A stretch of 51,612 bases of DNA from Basidiobolus meristosporus CBS 931.73 (GCA_002104905.1 MCFE01000628.1:1-51612), one strand, 5' to 3'; counted from the first letter of the stretch, positions 30,121-42,498 are shown. Numbers and translations: made by a program. Notes: generated by a model from the sequence alone, not told the origin.

Positions 30121-31290
30121 TCTCCAGGGTTGCTATTGCTTATTGAGTAAAGAGAGCAATCATAGTAACATTGTTGGTTGTTACTAGCAAGGGTATTGGA
30201 GGCATGTACCTGATACAATTTGGCAGCAGAGTGGGGCACAGCTTGGGTTGCTCAAGGGATGCTTTCTGCAACGCCAAATGGCAAACCATAGGGTTGTGGG
30301 TGAGCTCCTTGGGGGGATTAGAGAGCAAGAAGAGATGCAGTAATGCAATAAAGTCTTGCTTCCTTATTGTGCAACATCTTTGGGGCTTGTCCTTGTCTTA
30401 CTCAACATGATGGTGGGGGCTCTTTTGAAGAGTGTGTACACTTGGTTAGCAGTCATCTTTTATTAATAACAAGTTTTTGCTTCTTCTGAGATGTATTGTA
30501 GTTCTTCTGTAGAGACTGTGGCACAATCAAGGTGTTTTTGCACTGCTCTATGGTTTCTATAGAGTCTGTAGTGGTTTCTTTGGTTTCTTGGAGTTGGACT
30601 TTGTACTGGCTTCTGAGCTGTCTTATGGTGAACCACTGTAACTGTTGCAACACAGCAACTCAGTGGATAACATGGGTCAGCTGGCTGGTGTATTTAATCT
30701 GTTTGCATATCTTCTCTAGGATGGTTCTTTTTGGAGATGCAATCTGAGATGTTTGCAGATTTTTTGAGGAGTCCTACAAATAGGAGTTCTACTTCTAGTA
30801 CCCTTGTGGCTTGTACCAGGTCTACGTATACCTCAATAACCACAGCACCTATCAATAGTAAGTATGCAACAAAACAGGGGGGTCTTGAGGCCTTGTGAGC
30901 ACATGACAATTGATTCCTGGTACTCTATGATGGACTATGTGCAGTAAGAACACAGGTGTCATTGCAGTATCCTTCTCCTTAATGATCAAGGGACCTCCTC
31001 TCATGTGGTGTACTGTCTTCTTGGGTAGTATCTTTGTACTTCATATTGGCATGGGTAACTTATCTTGTCCTTCTCTGATTGTGTCTTGTAATAATGTGAC
31101 TGCTCTGGCAAACATCCTGTCATAGGTGGTTCTTGTCACATGAAAAGCTCATATCATATCTCTCAATGCATGCAGGTTGGTCTTACTTCTGATATGGTCT
31201 TGATTCTTACTGGTGGGAGGAGTATCACCAGCTTTGAGTGAGCTATTTCCTTCAGCACTTTCCATATGCATTCTTTTGAACTCCCTTCTG
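30121..31290 (-). pseudogene. Third ORF of gypsy G0, decayed
   Basis: Third copy of the Gy1 third ORF. Recognisable pieces are 30694-30909 (PPCFVAYLLLIGAVVIEVYV, DLVQATRVLEVEL), 30453-30653 (LQWFTIRQLRSQYKVQLQE), and the N-terminal region around 31270 in reverse (the Met-rich start). The C-terminal part near 30140-30328 matches SDPPKELTQNPMV (NPPKELTHNPMV). Many stops and frame changes. Confidence 0.75.
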
Positions 31291-31390
31291 GGCAAACTTC
31301 CTTGTACATATTGTTTGTACTTATATCAACTAAATTCCCCTTGTATAAGTTCTGTATCTATCTAGTGTCTTCCTTTATCCTTGTCCTGAT

Positions 31391-32354
31391 AGTTGTTTAA
31401 TTTCACTTCAGCCTTGGTGATGATTGGTGGATCTTCTTGAAACAGTTTCAGATGGGCTAGCACTATGTTGCTGATTGTTGTACTGTCCAGGGTGATGGCG
31501 TGCCTTGGTCCATGGTCCAAACTGATACTGGTGCAAGGGCCAGTCCATCAGGGTACAAGTTGTGGGCAAAACTTGAGGCCTTCAGCAGTTTGATCATACC
31601 ACACCATATTGCCTAGTATTCACATTTGTCTTGTTAGTTTCTTATTTTTAGGTGGAGGGGGAGGGTGTTTGTCAACATTTTTGGCACTTTTGTGCATTGG
31701 TGGGCTATATAGTCTATCAACCTTTCTATGTAGTCATTATGTTTTGTCAGGGTAACACCTTCCATTTTCAGTCCTGCTTCTTCACACCACCTGGGTCTTT
31801 GTCCATATAGGATCTTATAAAGGGAGAAGCCTGCTGTATTATTTGGTATGGAACACATTCCAGGAGTGTCAGTGGGAGCAGCTTAGCCCATGACTGGGGA
31901 AGTTCCCAGTGAAGCTTCTCTAGTATACTGCAACATGTCTTGTTCATCCTCCAGATAATCTGCTGGTCTGCAGGTGATACACAGCTGTGAAGACCAGTTT
32001 CATGCTCATCATTTTGCAGAGGTGGGTCACAGTGTTGTTCAGGAAGGAACCACTGTTGTCAGACAGGAGTATCTGAGGAAATTTGTGTCAGCAGATGAAG
32101 TGTTTTAAGATGCATTGGGCAGCTGTCTCCTGATATTTATTCAAGATGGCTTGGGCTTCTACCCCCTTTGAGAAGTAATTGGTAGCAATTATTATGTATC
32201 ATTCTCCTTTCTTTGCTTTCATGAAGGTGGCAACAAAGCTGATCCTTACTTGGTGGAAGGGTAGGCTAACTGGTATTGGTGCAGTTGTCCCTATCTTTAG
32301 ACACTGAATAAATCTTTTGCAGGTGGTGCATCTTTGTAATGTATTGTGACATTG
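31391..32354 (-). pseudogene. Integrase and pol C-terminus of gypsy G0
   Basis: Reverse complement matches G1 from about 27694 back to 26740. A readable piece at 31634-31858 gives TAGFSLYKILYGQRPRWCEE against TTGFSPYEILYGQRPKWREE in G1. At the second catalytic Asp codon it keeps GAC (preceded by TCT), where G1 and G2 have AAC preceded by TCC. At the TGA of G1 (26975) it has CAA. It ends in the integrase zinc domain at 32354, where R2 begins. Confidence 0.8.
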
Positions 32355-35300
32355 TTGAAGAGAAAAAAAATCATGTGGCTTTTGTGGCAAGCCTCTTAGC
32401 CATGAAGCATGCATACAGCATAGGATGCATTACAATGAATACGGCTGATGTTTTGCCACACAAGTCATATTTGACCATTCATTGGTCACTAATGTACCAA
32501 CATTATCTTGCTGGCCAGTTGATACTTGTATATTAGCACCTGGCTGTCTCTGTCACCTGACACAAACTGAGTCAGGTGAGTTTGTGCAGCCTTTAGGCAC
32601 ACCTTAGCCTTCTGAATATGGCATGCAGAGTGATATCTCTGACAAAGAAGGCTTGCTGATGGATTGTAGGCCTATCTCCCCTAACAACAGTGCCACATAT
32701 GAGCCTGGTCAAATCCCAATATGCAATGAGACAATGCCTGTTAATACAAATGCCAAGGACACTTTATGGAGCCAAGTAAGCTCAGTAATCCATCTACTGA
32801 TGAATGATGTAATTTTGTGGCCAGAGGAGTGGCACATTTCCACTAATATCAGTATTGGGGGCTTTGAGGATTTACTACTACTTCTTGCCAAAATCATTCT
32901 GGGATGCAACTCACTATGTACATTATGCAAGTGGACAATGGTCATGTGGATGGCAAAATATGATCCAGAAATGGTCCTGATTCCAGCATGTGTTAACAGT
33001 TGCATGGCATTCACATCCAAAAATGCTACCATTGCAACATGTGCAAATTGTCAGGAATCCACCACCATTGAGGGAAAACATTGTTCACACTCCAGATATA
33101 TTCCAGTAATACCCTCTCTGAGGAAGCTAATGCAGTCCAACAATATTGCAAAGCTCTACAGTACCGCACTTGGTATCAATCAAGTGCAAACATATCCAAT
33201 ATACTTGATGGCAAACATTGCAAGCAGCTAAGAAGCAAGGGCTACTATGAAGGTATGTATGACCATGCCATTGCCTTAGCACTTGAGGGATTCTCATTTA
33301 ACAAGTACTCTACCAGCAAATCCTGCTGACCACTGATTCTCATCGATCTGAATATACCACCCACCTCACAGTATCTGAGCAATAATCTGCTTGTAGTCTC
33401 ACTGGTATCTGGGCCTAAATTACTGTCCAACCTGGATAGCTACCTGTATCTATTGCTGGATGAGTTTTGTATGCTTTCCAGCAGGATAATACCAAATAGC
33501 AGTCATGTAAAAGCGCATATTAGTATCTGCATTGGAGATACCCCAGCCATCAGCAAGATAGCAGGTTTTTTTGTGCACAATAGATGGTATTGCTGTTGAA
33601 TATGTGAGATCCAGGGGATTTACTCCATAACTCACACATGTTATCATTACCCAGACACCAGCACTAAGAACATCATCTTCCCACACAGAGAATTTACAGA
33701 AATCAGCGTGCAATTGCAGCAAAGTTGGCCAGCTATAGGTCATTAGCTGGAATATGGAATCAATCCAAAACCAGAGATACTTAAGATAGAGGGTATATTT
33801 TGGAGCAAAAGCTTTCCACCAGGAGCAATGCATTTGCTTTTTTACAATATCACTATACTGATGACCAAGTTTTACATGGGGCATTTCAAGCTAAATGAAC
33901 CCTTTAATATAAAGTAGAAATTTGAAAGAATTGGCAACATATTACAGAGTATCAACTTCCTTAAGTACTTCTCACAGGCTCCAATCAATATACATGTGCA
34001 TATGCAACAATACAAATGCAAAGACTGGATGAACTGGATGTGTATTTATTCAAGTTGCATTCTGAAGCCATTCCTACCAAGAGTGCATTGGAAGCATTAG
34101 GACTTATATGTGGACATTGTAGGAATATTTATCCAGAAGCGGATCACCAGTGCCATCTTGACACATCTACAGCTGTTGCACAAGGAGGTTATGATGGGAT
34201 TTGAGCAACTATACTACAAGCACAGAGCCAAAAGTGTAGATCTCTGCCACTACTGTATCCATTCTCTACTCAATCTTGCATGGTGTGTGGAGAATATTGG
34301 GCCTTGCTTCTCCTTTTGGGAGTTTCATATGGAGCAGATTTGTGGGGAGATAGGAAGACCAGCCAAGCTGCAGGTACTACCATATCCCAATCTCATCAAG
34401 AATATAACCTTAAAGTCTGTCATGGATGTGTTGAGTTGGCACATGGAGGACAGCCCGGAAGTGTTGGAAAATGCTGAGGACAAATGCGCACATGGAGACA
34501 CCTATGCCTATGGCATTAAGAAGCTAAGCAGCCCCAATGTGTGGGTAATCAGTTATGTAATGCAAAGTTGGGTTGGGTGCAACAAGCAACTAATTTTGTT
34601 AGGAAAACTCTACCACGGTATGCCAGATTTGTCCTGGTCACAAGCCAACATCTACGCTACTTAATACAGAAATCACACAAACAGGAGCCAGAGCACACCT
34701 ATAAGGGGGACTAGAATCCAGCAGGGAGAAGGAATATATTAGCCAAATACCAAGAAGTACTTTGGGGATATTCAGGAGGTACTTGTGGCAACAACCAAGC
34801 ATATGTTTGCAAGATGTATTTGATACCAGCAGTACAAGGTATATGGCAACTTTGCAAGTATCACACTGAAAAGCTGTAAAGTTGAGATGATACAAGTATT
34901 TCAATTACGGCAAATGTGTGAGTTTGTAGTGTTTTGTAAGCAGAAGGCCATAGTTTTTTTTTAGATTCAAACTATATGTGGAATACCCAAGTTAGTAGTG
35001 GGTGAGCAATTAAAGAGAGGTGATTCTACAGTGGAATATATGAGTTGCACAAGGGGAGGTAGAAAAAGGAAATACCATTTGGTAAATTGGTACCGTAGCA
35101 TTATACAGAACCAGTTGTAGGCCCCCATACTGCCAATATATTGCCATCAAAGTCTTGCCATAAGGCTGTTGAAATACCATGAAGTTTCTTGCTGTACAAG
35201 GCAATTGGATGTCCTGGTTGGTTGGATCAATTTAGAATAGTGGTAGAGCACAATAAGACTGCAACAATACCATGCAATTGTTGTCACAGCACCAATTTAA

Positions 35301-35488
35301 ATCTTGTCAAGTTTTATCACTTTATTTGGTAGTAAAATTAGTAAATACCTTTGTACTCCCATCATCAGATTGTTTAGAGGGTCACTAATTCCAAGCTGCT
35401 GGTATTATGACAGTCTCTGAATGGGATCACAATGGGTGATCTGGATTGGATCCACCCACAGGACCAAATAATTTTTTGTAGGGGGTAT
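32355..35488 (+). mobile_element. CACTA/Plavaka-like DNA transposon R2 with decayed transposase
   Basis: About 3.1 kb lying between G0 pol pieces, in place of some 215 bases of G0. The ends share a loose inverted motif (A-rich run then 'tcatgtggctttt' at about 32370; 'ggaccaaataattttttg' at about 35460), too weak to call a terminal repeat firmly. R1 and R3 are other copies of its 3' part. Boundaries are set by where G0 homology ends and resumes. Confidence 0.65.
32623..34664 (+). pseudogene. Plavaka/Tnp2-type transposase of R2, decayed
   Basis: Pieces in several frames follow the order of fungal CACTA-like (Plavaka, Tnp2) transposases: a Cys pair (CANCQ) before YIPVIPSLRKLM (33000-33140), SNILDGKHCKQLRSKGYYEG (33200-33255), LILIDLNIPPTSQYLSNN after a TGA, GDTPAISKIAGFFVHN (33535-33580), and GINPKPEILKIEGIFW with GAMHLLFYNI in the 33720-33860 stretch. 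Later come FEQLYYKHRAKSVDLCHYC and IHSLLNLAWCVENIGP (34199-34305) and the FHMEQICGEIG segment. Longest open pieces are 32623-33231 and 34110-34664. Recognition is from memory of the family pattern and was not searched. Confidence 0.68.
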
Positions 35489-37790
35489 TTGGGATACTTC
35501 TCCCTTGTTTTAGAGCAGATAAAGTTCTTGTAAACATCACTCATGCATATTTGGCAAGCAGAATAGTAATTGAGGAAGTCTGCATCTGGGTGTTTCTTGC
35601 CAGTGCACTGAATTATTTTGAAGTTGTATTCATGTAGTCAGAGGGCCCAATCTGCTAGTTAGCTGTTGAGGTCTTTAGTTTCTATTAGCCAGACCAGTAC
35701 ACTGTGGTCTGTTACTATTGTGAATTGGGACCATGTATTTTTGTATGGAATTGTTGAATTAAATATGCAACTGCCAGGCACTCTATCTTGGTAACTGGGT
35801 AGTTACATTTGTGTTAGTTCATTAAATGGCTCACATTACCAACTGGGTGGAATTTGCTGGGTGGGTGGTACTGTCTCAGTGCAGCACTTAAACCAGTGAG
35901 TCTTCTATCACAGTTAATAAAATTAGCAGATCTCAGTTGGGAGAACATAACACTATGAGTAACATCAGGGAATATTTAAGCTGATTGAATGGCTTCTCTT
36001 GAGGCTCTAAGCACATAAAACACTGGTCTTTCCACATCAATCTGTACAGAGGGCTGCTATTGCCACAAAGATTTTGACAAAGCAGTAATAGTAGCCAGCT
36101 AATACTAGGAATCCAGAAGCTGCATTGTTACACTTTGGTATGTGTATTTCTTGAGCAGCCTTTAATAGTGAAATAAATGGGTATATCCCATCTGCCAAGA
36201 TCTTGAGGCCCAGGAACAACAACCTTGTATTCAAAAGTGCACTTATTGGGATGTAGTTTGAGTTGGTTCTTAAGGAGGGCTGTCAGGACATATTGCCTGT
36301 TTTGTATATATGCTTGTACACATGGGAAATATATGGTGATGTTGTTTAGATACACAAGAGCAAGTTCCCATTGTAAATTTCAAAGCACCTTATTGATCAT
36401 CTTTTGGAATGTTTCAGGTGCTTTGCACAAGCCCAAGGGCAATTGATTCCATTTGTATAATCCCAGCAACGTTATGAAAGCGGTTTTGGGTTAATCTTCT
36501 GGGACTACTTCTACTTGCTAAAGCCCAGAGATCAAGCTGAGAGAGCTAAGATATTTAGCTGCTACTAATCTGTGCAAGAGGTTGTCTGTTTGGGGTAGTA
36601 AATACATGTCCTTTTGGGTGACTGCATTCAACTATTGGCTGTCAATGCAAAAATGTTGCTTTCCTTCCTTCTTTGGGGCTATCACTACAGGGGAGGCCCA
36701 TGGAGAATAGCTCTCTGTAATGATGTTGTCCTGTGATAAAGTTTTAATTGTCTCTTTAATATAATCTGTCCCAGTTTTTGAGTTCCTATAGGCTTTTGGC
36801 TTGATGGGGTATTTGTGGCAAGGTGGATTTAGGTATATACCCCAGGTATATGGCCAACTACCTGGCTCTTAGAAAATACATGTGCAAGCAGGTGTTCTCC
36901 TTCTAGGAACTTGTCTTATGGTGTAGGTGGTAGACCACAGTCCACATCCAGTTCAGGGAACTCCTCTTATAGTTCCTTGCTTGTAAGTGGTCCTTGGTCA
37001 TTTCTGTCAACTTCATCTATTCTTAACATTAGCACTCCTCTATGCAGTACCACCATGTGTTCTCTGTTGTTAACTGTGAAGTATTCCAACCTTTGCGCTT
37101 CAAATTTTGGCAGTATCAATACCTTAGAGATCAAGGTTCCTTCTAGATGGTCAAATACCTTGGTTAGGGCTATTGTTCTTCCATTTGTCAAATATGCTAA
37201 TGGTGTCTCTAATGAACTCATCATTTCACTGCCAGGTGATATTTTTATCACCTTTTGTGTGATGATTCAAAACTGTGACAGTTTCACCTCATTGATTGAC
37301 GCACTGTTACTACATGCCTTGGTCATATTGGTAACATGAATCAGTGGGATACTCTTGATATCCCATATGAGCTCAGATGCACTACACAGTATGTCCATCT
37401 TATGTTGGATAAACTACTCTTGCTAACAAATAAGTCATTGGCTGCAATGGGTAGGACCACAACATCTTGATGTATAATCAGGATACCTAGCCAGATGGGG
37501 TAATCAAGCACCACACCCACTCAGGTGTTGGGTTGGTCATTTGCTAGCTGTACTTGAATGGTGTTGTTAGGGATTATAGCTAGCTTTGGGTGATTTGCTA
37601 ATGACTCCAAGATGATCTACACATAGGATGCTGTATTGATGAGGGCAAGAATCTCCTTATTCACTATGAGTACTTCAAGACATGTTCCCCTGTTTGGCTT
37701 TTGTAGGACAATCTGATTGACATGAAGGGCTGTTATTTCTTACTATCCCTCTGACAGTTCTTTGGCTAGGTCTGGGGCAATTCACAGCAA
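35489..37790 (-). pseudogene. RNase H, RT and protease of gypsy G0
   Basis: Reverse complement of G1 from about 26500 back to 24200. Pieces: 36128-36355 covers the RT segment around LHPNKCTFEYK; 36037-36234 includes FLGLKILADGIYPFISLLKA; 36967-37251 covers the linker (IKISPGSEMMSSLETPLAYL). The protease region near 37620 is decayed. G0 homology stops at about 37790 in 'ttcacagcaaat', where the S palindrome starts. Confidence 0.82.
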
Positions 37791-38370
37791 ATAGCCCTTT
37801 TTTGGGGATCAATGTTGTGAACAATGTGTAAGAGTATATATGGATCAAAGGCATGCATCTGGTACACAATGCCCATAGCACTCTGAGTCTAGTGGCTGAG
37901 GCTTTTAACATGTGACAAAAATGCATGGCACTGTGTTGGTTCACAAGTACAATCTGGCACTATAAGTGCTTTGTATAGGTTTAACTTTAGGGCTAATATC
38001 TCAATATAGTGCCAGATGGTACCAGTGGACTAAGATAGTGCCATGCATTTTATGACATACTAAAAACATCTGCAGCAAGACTCAGAGTGACATGATTATT
38101 GGGTACCAGGTGTATGCCATCTGCTCTTCTTTGCTTTGGCACATCATGCCCAACATTTAACCCAAAAAAAGGTCAAAAAATGAGTTATCTGTAGTGAAGT
38201 AGGTAAAACAAACGCTACTTTGCAAGATGCTGTAGAATTATGCTTCATACTATGCGGCTAAGTATTGTTGTATTTGACTTTTTGGGAACACACAACACTT
38301 TTTGGCCCTCCTGGCTCAATGTAACACTATTGAACAGAAAAAGTCCAAAATTTACCTTATCCAGAGCAAT
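37791..38370. repeat. S palindromic repeat, copy S1
   Basis: Two long arms face each other. The left arm runs from 'cccttttttggggatcaatg' to 'aaaaatgcatggcact' (about 37945), and the right arm starts at 'tagtgccatgcatttt' (about 38036), mirrors it to 'cccaaaaaaaggtcaaaa' (38180) and goes on to about 38370. An asymmetric centre of roughly 90 bases ('ggtttaactttagggctaat') separates them. Left-arm outer sequence is missing at the G0 junction. It has no coding potential. Related copies are at 41995, 45540 and 45890. Confidence 0.75.
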
Positions 38371-38558
38371 ACAAGCAAGAGGTAGGTTACAATTCACATC
38401 AACCAGCCTTATGATTCTACTACACACTGAGTTTCATTAAAGCATAAAGAGCTACCAGCAAGACATTAGATTTTCTCAAAATCACTTGATGGCCTGCCTG
38501 TTAAGCTACACTCCAGTGAAGTAGATGGGTTGGCAAAGGAACAAAATCCGTCCAATAC

Positions 38559-38929
38559 TTTTACAGTCTACCACTTTTATGTTTAAGTTTACTCAGTTTT
38601 TAGTCATATCAACTAGTTAATGCTTAATGTATGGCTATAGTGGTGTCATTTATCAAGTCAGTAGGATCAATCAGCAGTTGAATTAGTAGCTCCTTCTTAG
38701 AAAGGAATAGAAATATTAAGTATGATCTAATAAGGTGAAAACAATAAGATTAAATGAGTTATCTGCCATAATTTGCATTGGGACATACAATTAGTCAGCA
38801 TGTGATCTGGCAAAGTATATACAAGGAGCCGCTAGAACCCCAACAAAAGTCAGTTCATGTTTTAGCAAATACAGTATTTGCAAAGTTTCCTATTGCTATG
38901 CAACTCTTATATCAAGACTTGTTACAACA
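38559..38929 (+). repeat. Solo Gy2 gypsy LTR (T0), decayed
   Basis: About 371 bp aligning to the T1 LTR at 46535-46902 ('gtttttagtcatatcaactagttaa', 'gaaatattaagtatgatctaat', 'tctggcaaagtatatacaagga', 'ttgttacaaca'). No Gy2 internal sequence follows. The 188 bases before it (38371-38558) and 250 after it (38930-39179) match nothing I recognise. Confidence 0.75.
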
Positions 38930-39179
38930 TAGCCTCTACCTCACCCTTTGCAGACAGTGTGGAGATCTAATTGGCACACAAGGAGACTATGACAAGAAAT
39001 ACAACGGCTTTTAGATTACCTGTGGTGGGACTTAACGTAATGAAATAGGCCAACACAGAGGTAGCACCACTTCTTCAAGAGCAGTGTTCAGGAACTGATA
39101 GCCAAACCTATGTATCTGTAAAGCTTAGTTACATGGTTCAATACTTAACAATCTTGGGAAATCACAACCATATTCCTTG

Positions 39180-39528
39180 TGGTGCAAGAGCTTTGGATAT
39201 ATTTGAGATGAATGGGAGAACTAGTACATTACCTGGTTGTTGCGTACTCATATATTGGATGTGAAGGTAGTATTTATACTTTTACATGACCTTAGCAAAG
39301 CAAGCTTGTAAAAAGCACCTAGGAAGGTGCTAAGTATATGTGTGTAAAGAATGGGGCTGTTAGGATACCATTAAAAATTTGAATGTTCTTGGTCCCTCAT
39401 GTTATAATGTCTGAATTTCAGGTACATCCCTGCAAGGAGTTTGATCAGTATTCTGTACAACTTATAGGGAATAACTCAAATCACTACACCAGCAAATACC
39501 TATATGGAAATGCAGATTTACTTCAGCT
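39180..39528 (-). repeat. Old C1 copia LTR, minus strand
   Basis: Reverse complement of the C1 LTR: 'gtagtatttatacttttacatg' (TATA box side), 'gtgtgtaaagaatggggctgtt', 'tttcaggtaca', 'aaggagtttgatcagtattct'. Both termini are decayed (TGGTGCAAG at the left). It is one of the oldest LTRs here. Confidence 0.75.
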
Positions 39529-39584
39529 TTACTCTACACTGAAGCTACAATAAGTGGGACTATACAGCTAAGTATGAGTGATAA

Positions 39585-40852
39585 CTCAGGGTGAAAACAT
39601 GATACTTCTAGAGGGGAGGGAAAGGAACCTCTGGTGGAGGTTCTGCCAAAGGGAAAGAATATGGAAGTAAGAAAAGAAGTATATCACAAGGCCTAAGAAG
39701 AAGTATGAAAACAAGCTAAGTATGCTAGTGTGTCCTCCCATGGCCAATTCCCTATAATAAAGGTAATAGAGCAAACCAAGGCATTTCTTGCTATAACCAA
39801 TTTACTGGGAGTTGCTGTGGCTCTGGTCTAAGAATTGTTATAGGGATTAAAGGATATAACAACCGTTCATGTCAACTAGATGGTCCTACAAAAGCCAAAT
39901 AAGGGTACATATGTAAATGTATGTATTGAGAATAAGGAGACTCTTGCCTTCATCAACATAGGGTCCTCTGTGTAGATTATGTCAGAGTCATTAGTAAAAC
40001 ATTCAAAATCAGATATAGTCCCCAACAACACCATCTGAGTACAGCTAGGTAAAACCAAGTAGACACAACAGTAGGCATGGTACCTAATTGTCCATTAGGC
40101 TAGCTAATCTGAGTATACAGCAGGATGATATGGTCCTGCCTGTTGCTGCCAACAACCTACTTATTTGCAAGAGTAGGTTGACATATTTTACAGTACATCT
40201 GAACTCAGGTGGGATACCAAGAGTATCCCACTGATTCATGCCACCAATGAGACCAAGGTATGTGGTAACAGTGTAACAACCAAAAAAGTGAAACATTCAC
40301 AGTCTCCAATCATGCACAAAAGGTGATAAAAATACCACCTGCCAGTGAGATGGTGATTTCATTAGAGACACCATAAGCAAATTTGGCAAATTGAAGAATG
40401 ACAACCTCAACAGAGTTATTTGACCTTCTAGAAGGAATCTTCATTACTAAAGTAATGATATTGCATAACGGAGTGCTGTTGCTAAACAAGAGGAAGTTGA
40501 CAGAAATGACCAAGGACCAGCTACAAGCAAGGAACCAGAAGAGGAGCTCCCTGAGCTGAATGTGGACCGCAGTCAACTGCCTATCCTACAAGTCAAGCTC
40601 TTAGAAGGAATGCGCTCTCTTGCGCTCTCTTGCTCAAGTTTTCTCTAAGAACCAGGTTATTGGTCATATAGTTGGGGTATATCACTAAATCCACCTTGCC
40701 AACAAACACCACATTGAGCAAAAAGCCAAAAGGAACTTAAAATTAACACAGAGTATATCAAAGAGACAATTGAGAACTTTATCAAAGGACAACATCATTG
40801 AATAGAGCCACACTTTGTGGGCCTCCCCCATATTGATAGTCCCAAAGAAGAA
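39585..40852 (+). pseudogene. Gypsy fragment G4: gag end, protease and RT start
   Basis: Plus-strand Gy1 sequence matching G1 from about 23990 to 25330 ('aacatgatacttctagaggg', 'ggtcctacaaaagccaaataag', 'gggataccaagagtatccc', 'gcctcccccata'). The protease active site is decayed (GACACAGGATCC in G1 is AACATAGGGTCC here). A 10-base duplication, tgcgctctct, occurs near 40611. It ends at 40852 against a minus-strand LTR fragment. CpG is nearly absent. Confidence 0.8.
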
Positions 40853-40966
40853 GAGGAATAGTAGTAAGGAGGTATGAGGGACTCACCGCAAAGATACTGG
40901 GCAGACTTTGGTAAGACTCTGGAGGAACTCTTAGTCAAAGAGTGGGTATTACATTTTGTACTCACA
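40853..40966 (-). repeat. Gy1 gypsy LTR fragment
   Basis: Reverse-complement start of the Gy1 LTR ('gactttggtaagactctggagg', 'caaagagtgggta', 'gtactcaca'). It lies in opposite orientation to G4, so it is not G4's own LTR in place. It could be the far end of G0, but no matching target site (GAAGT) follows it. Confidence 0.7.
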
Positions 40967-41640
40967 TACTGATGTGGCTGAACCTGGTTTAGCTAGCTAC
41001 TATATGTGGCATAGGAGACTGGTGCAAATTGGGAGTAGTAAACAAACTGGCTTTGTCAAAAATTGGCTTGCTTTGGTCTGAAAGTATGCAGCCACCATTG
41101 AATGGAGTGTCAACAATAAGCTTTGAGAAGCATACATGCTAAGCAATATTCCAAGAACATAGGAGGAATCAACACCACTAAAATCCTGGCTATTCAGCAA
41201 TCTGACATATTCAGGGCCCAGAGAACTCACTTGTTTGGATTAATGAGATGCATCTTCATACATCTCAAGTGCTGAGGAAAAAGCTCCAAAAACCTTAATT
41301 CACTTGAAGAGTATGGCACCAGCTTAGCACAGGCATAAGTTCAAGGAACTATGTGGTGACAAGGGGGGTAAACATTGTACAATGGGTCTGCTAAGTGCTA
41401 CTTGGTTGTTTGTACATTGCACAAAAGAGCTGATCTATATTGACCACAACAAAGTAGAATGGGACAATTTGCTGCAAGGCCCATTGTATGAAAGATTGGT
41501 CAGCTACCAGATATTGCATACTACTTGTTCAGAAGATATGCACCTGATATAACTAGATGTAGACAAAGAATTAACTAGTTCTAAATCAGAGCAAATCATC
41601 TTATCTATGAGTCTGATAAGAATAGCAAATGTCACTGGAG
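40967..41640 (+). pseudogene. Possible copia integrase relic, very decayed
   Basis: Translation in broken frames gives a pattern reminiscent of a copia GAG-pre-integrase and integrase: YMWHRRL near 41010, SGPRELTCLD--DASSY near 41215-41255, and FKELCGDKGGK near 41340-41370. It is not obviously the C1 family. The longest open frame on this strand is short. I hold this loosely; it may be chance plus unrelated repeat. Confidence 0.35.
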
Positions 41641-41994
41641 CATGATGAATGATATACAACTTGAGTAGCCTATTTTGTCATATGTGCCCATCTATGAAAT
41701 CTGCTTCTGACAATGAACTTGTCATTTTGAGCTTTATAGTACCTAGATGTGTAAGAGGAGGGCCAATTATCAATTAAGAAAAGCATGCAAAGACTGGTAG
41801 ACCAAGAAAAGAACTGAAGGCATGCAGAATGCAAGTATTGGGTAACTACACCAGTTAATACAACTCAGCAGCTAAATAAATAAACAGCAACTCAGAATTA
41901 GTATTAGTCACTCTATTACTCATTTACAGTCTACCTGTTGCAACTCTCCTCAACTATATGGTCCTATTATAGCTCCCATTTGTCAAGATCCAAG
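41641..41994. other. Unassigned stretch
   Basis: AT-rich sequence with no frame, terminus or repeat I can link to another part of the window. Confidence 0.5.
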
Positions 41995-42498
41995 CATTAC
42001 TATTACCCAACATTAAACATCATACTTACTCTGTTGAGTAATGCTAGATTGGGCCATAGATGCCAAATGATGTATATTGTGCCAGGGAGGTCAGTTAGAT
42101 TCTTACTTGGTTACAGAGTGTGTAGCATAGTCATTCATCTTCTTGCAAAGCAGCCCTTGGGTTCCACCCATTGTGCCAGAGAAAATCCATATTTTTAACT
42201 CTTACTAGAAATCAATGTGTTGCAAGATGTACATAAAGACAGAGAGACTGATGACATGCATCTAGTACTCTATACTCAATGAACTCTGATTCTAGCTCCT
42301 GCAGCTTGTAACACGTTAGAAAATGCATGGCACTGTCCAGCACTAAAGAAGCTCTGTATAGGTTTTACTTTTGGGCTAATCTATGAATATAGTACCAGAG
42401 TATGAGAGTGGACCAAGATATTGCCATGCATTTTTGTGACATATTACAAGCTATGGGGGCTAGAATGAGAGTACCATGGATATAGAGTACCTGGTGCA
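41995..42498. repeat. S palindromic repeat, copy S2, left arm and centre
   Basis: Left arm from about 42030 ('gagtaatgctagattgggcc', 'ccaaatgatgtatattgtgcc', 'ttcatcttcttgcaaagcagcc') through 'aaatgcatggcact' (42332-42345), centre 'taggttttacttttgggctaat', then the start of the right arm ('attgccatgcattt', 'ctatgggggctag'). It is interrupted by gypsy T2. The right arm resumes at 44930. Confidence 0.72.

Larger units (their letters stand above)
29713..37790 (-). mobile_element. Gypsy element G0 (family Gy1), internal region, truncated
   Basis: Minus-strand relic of Gy1. From left to right it holds the 3' untranslated end, third ORF (30121-31290), integrase (31391-32354), then after Plavaka R2 the RNase H, RT and protease regions (35489-37790). 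It is cut at about 37790 by the S palindrome, so gag and the 5' LTR are not seen here. Its 3' LTR is at 12162-12407 + 29587-29712. CpGs are nearly gone, and reading frames are short. Confidence 0.87.

Noticed and set aside
32709-33884. Minus-strand frames at 32709-33032 and 33450-33884
   Set aside because: Plus-strand pieces fit the Plavaka transposase pattern in order; the minus frames do not match anything.
40967-40971. End of gypsy G0 at 40966 with its target-site copy
   Set aside because: The G0 left flank is GAAGT (12157-12161), while TACTG follows 40966. Without a match I do not join them.
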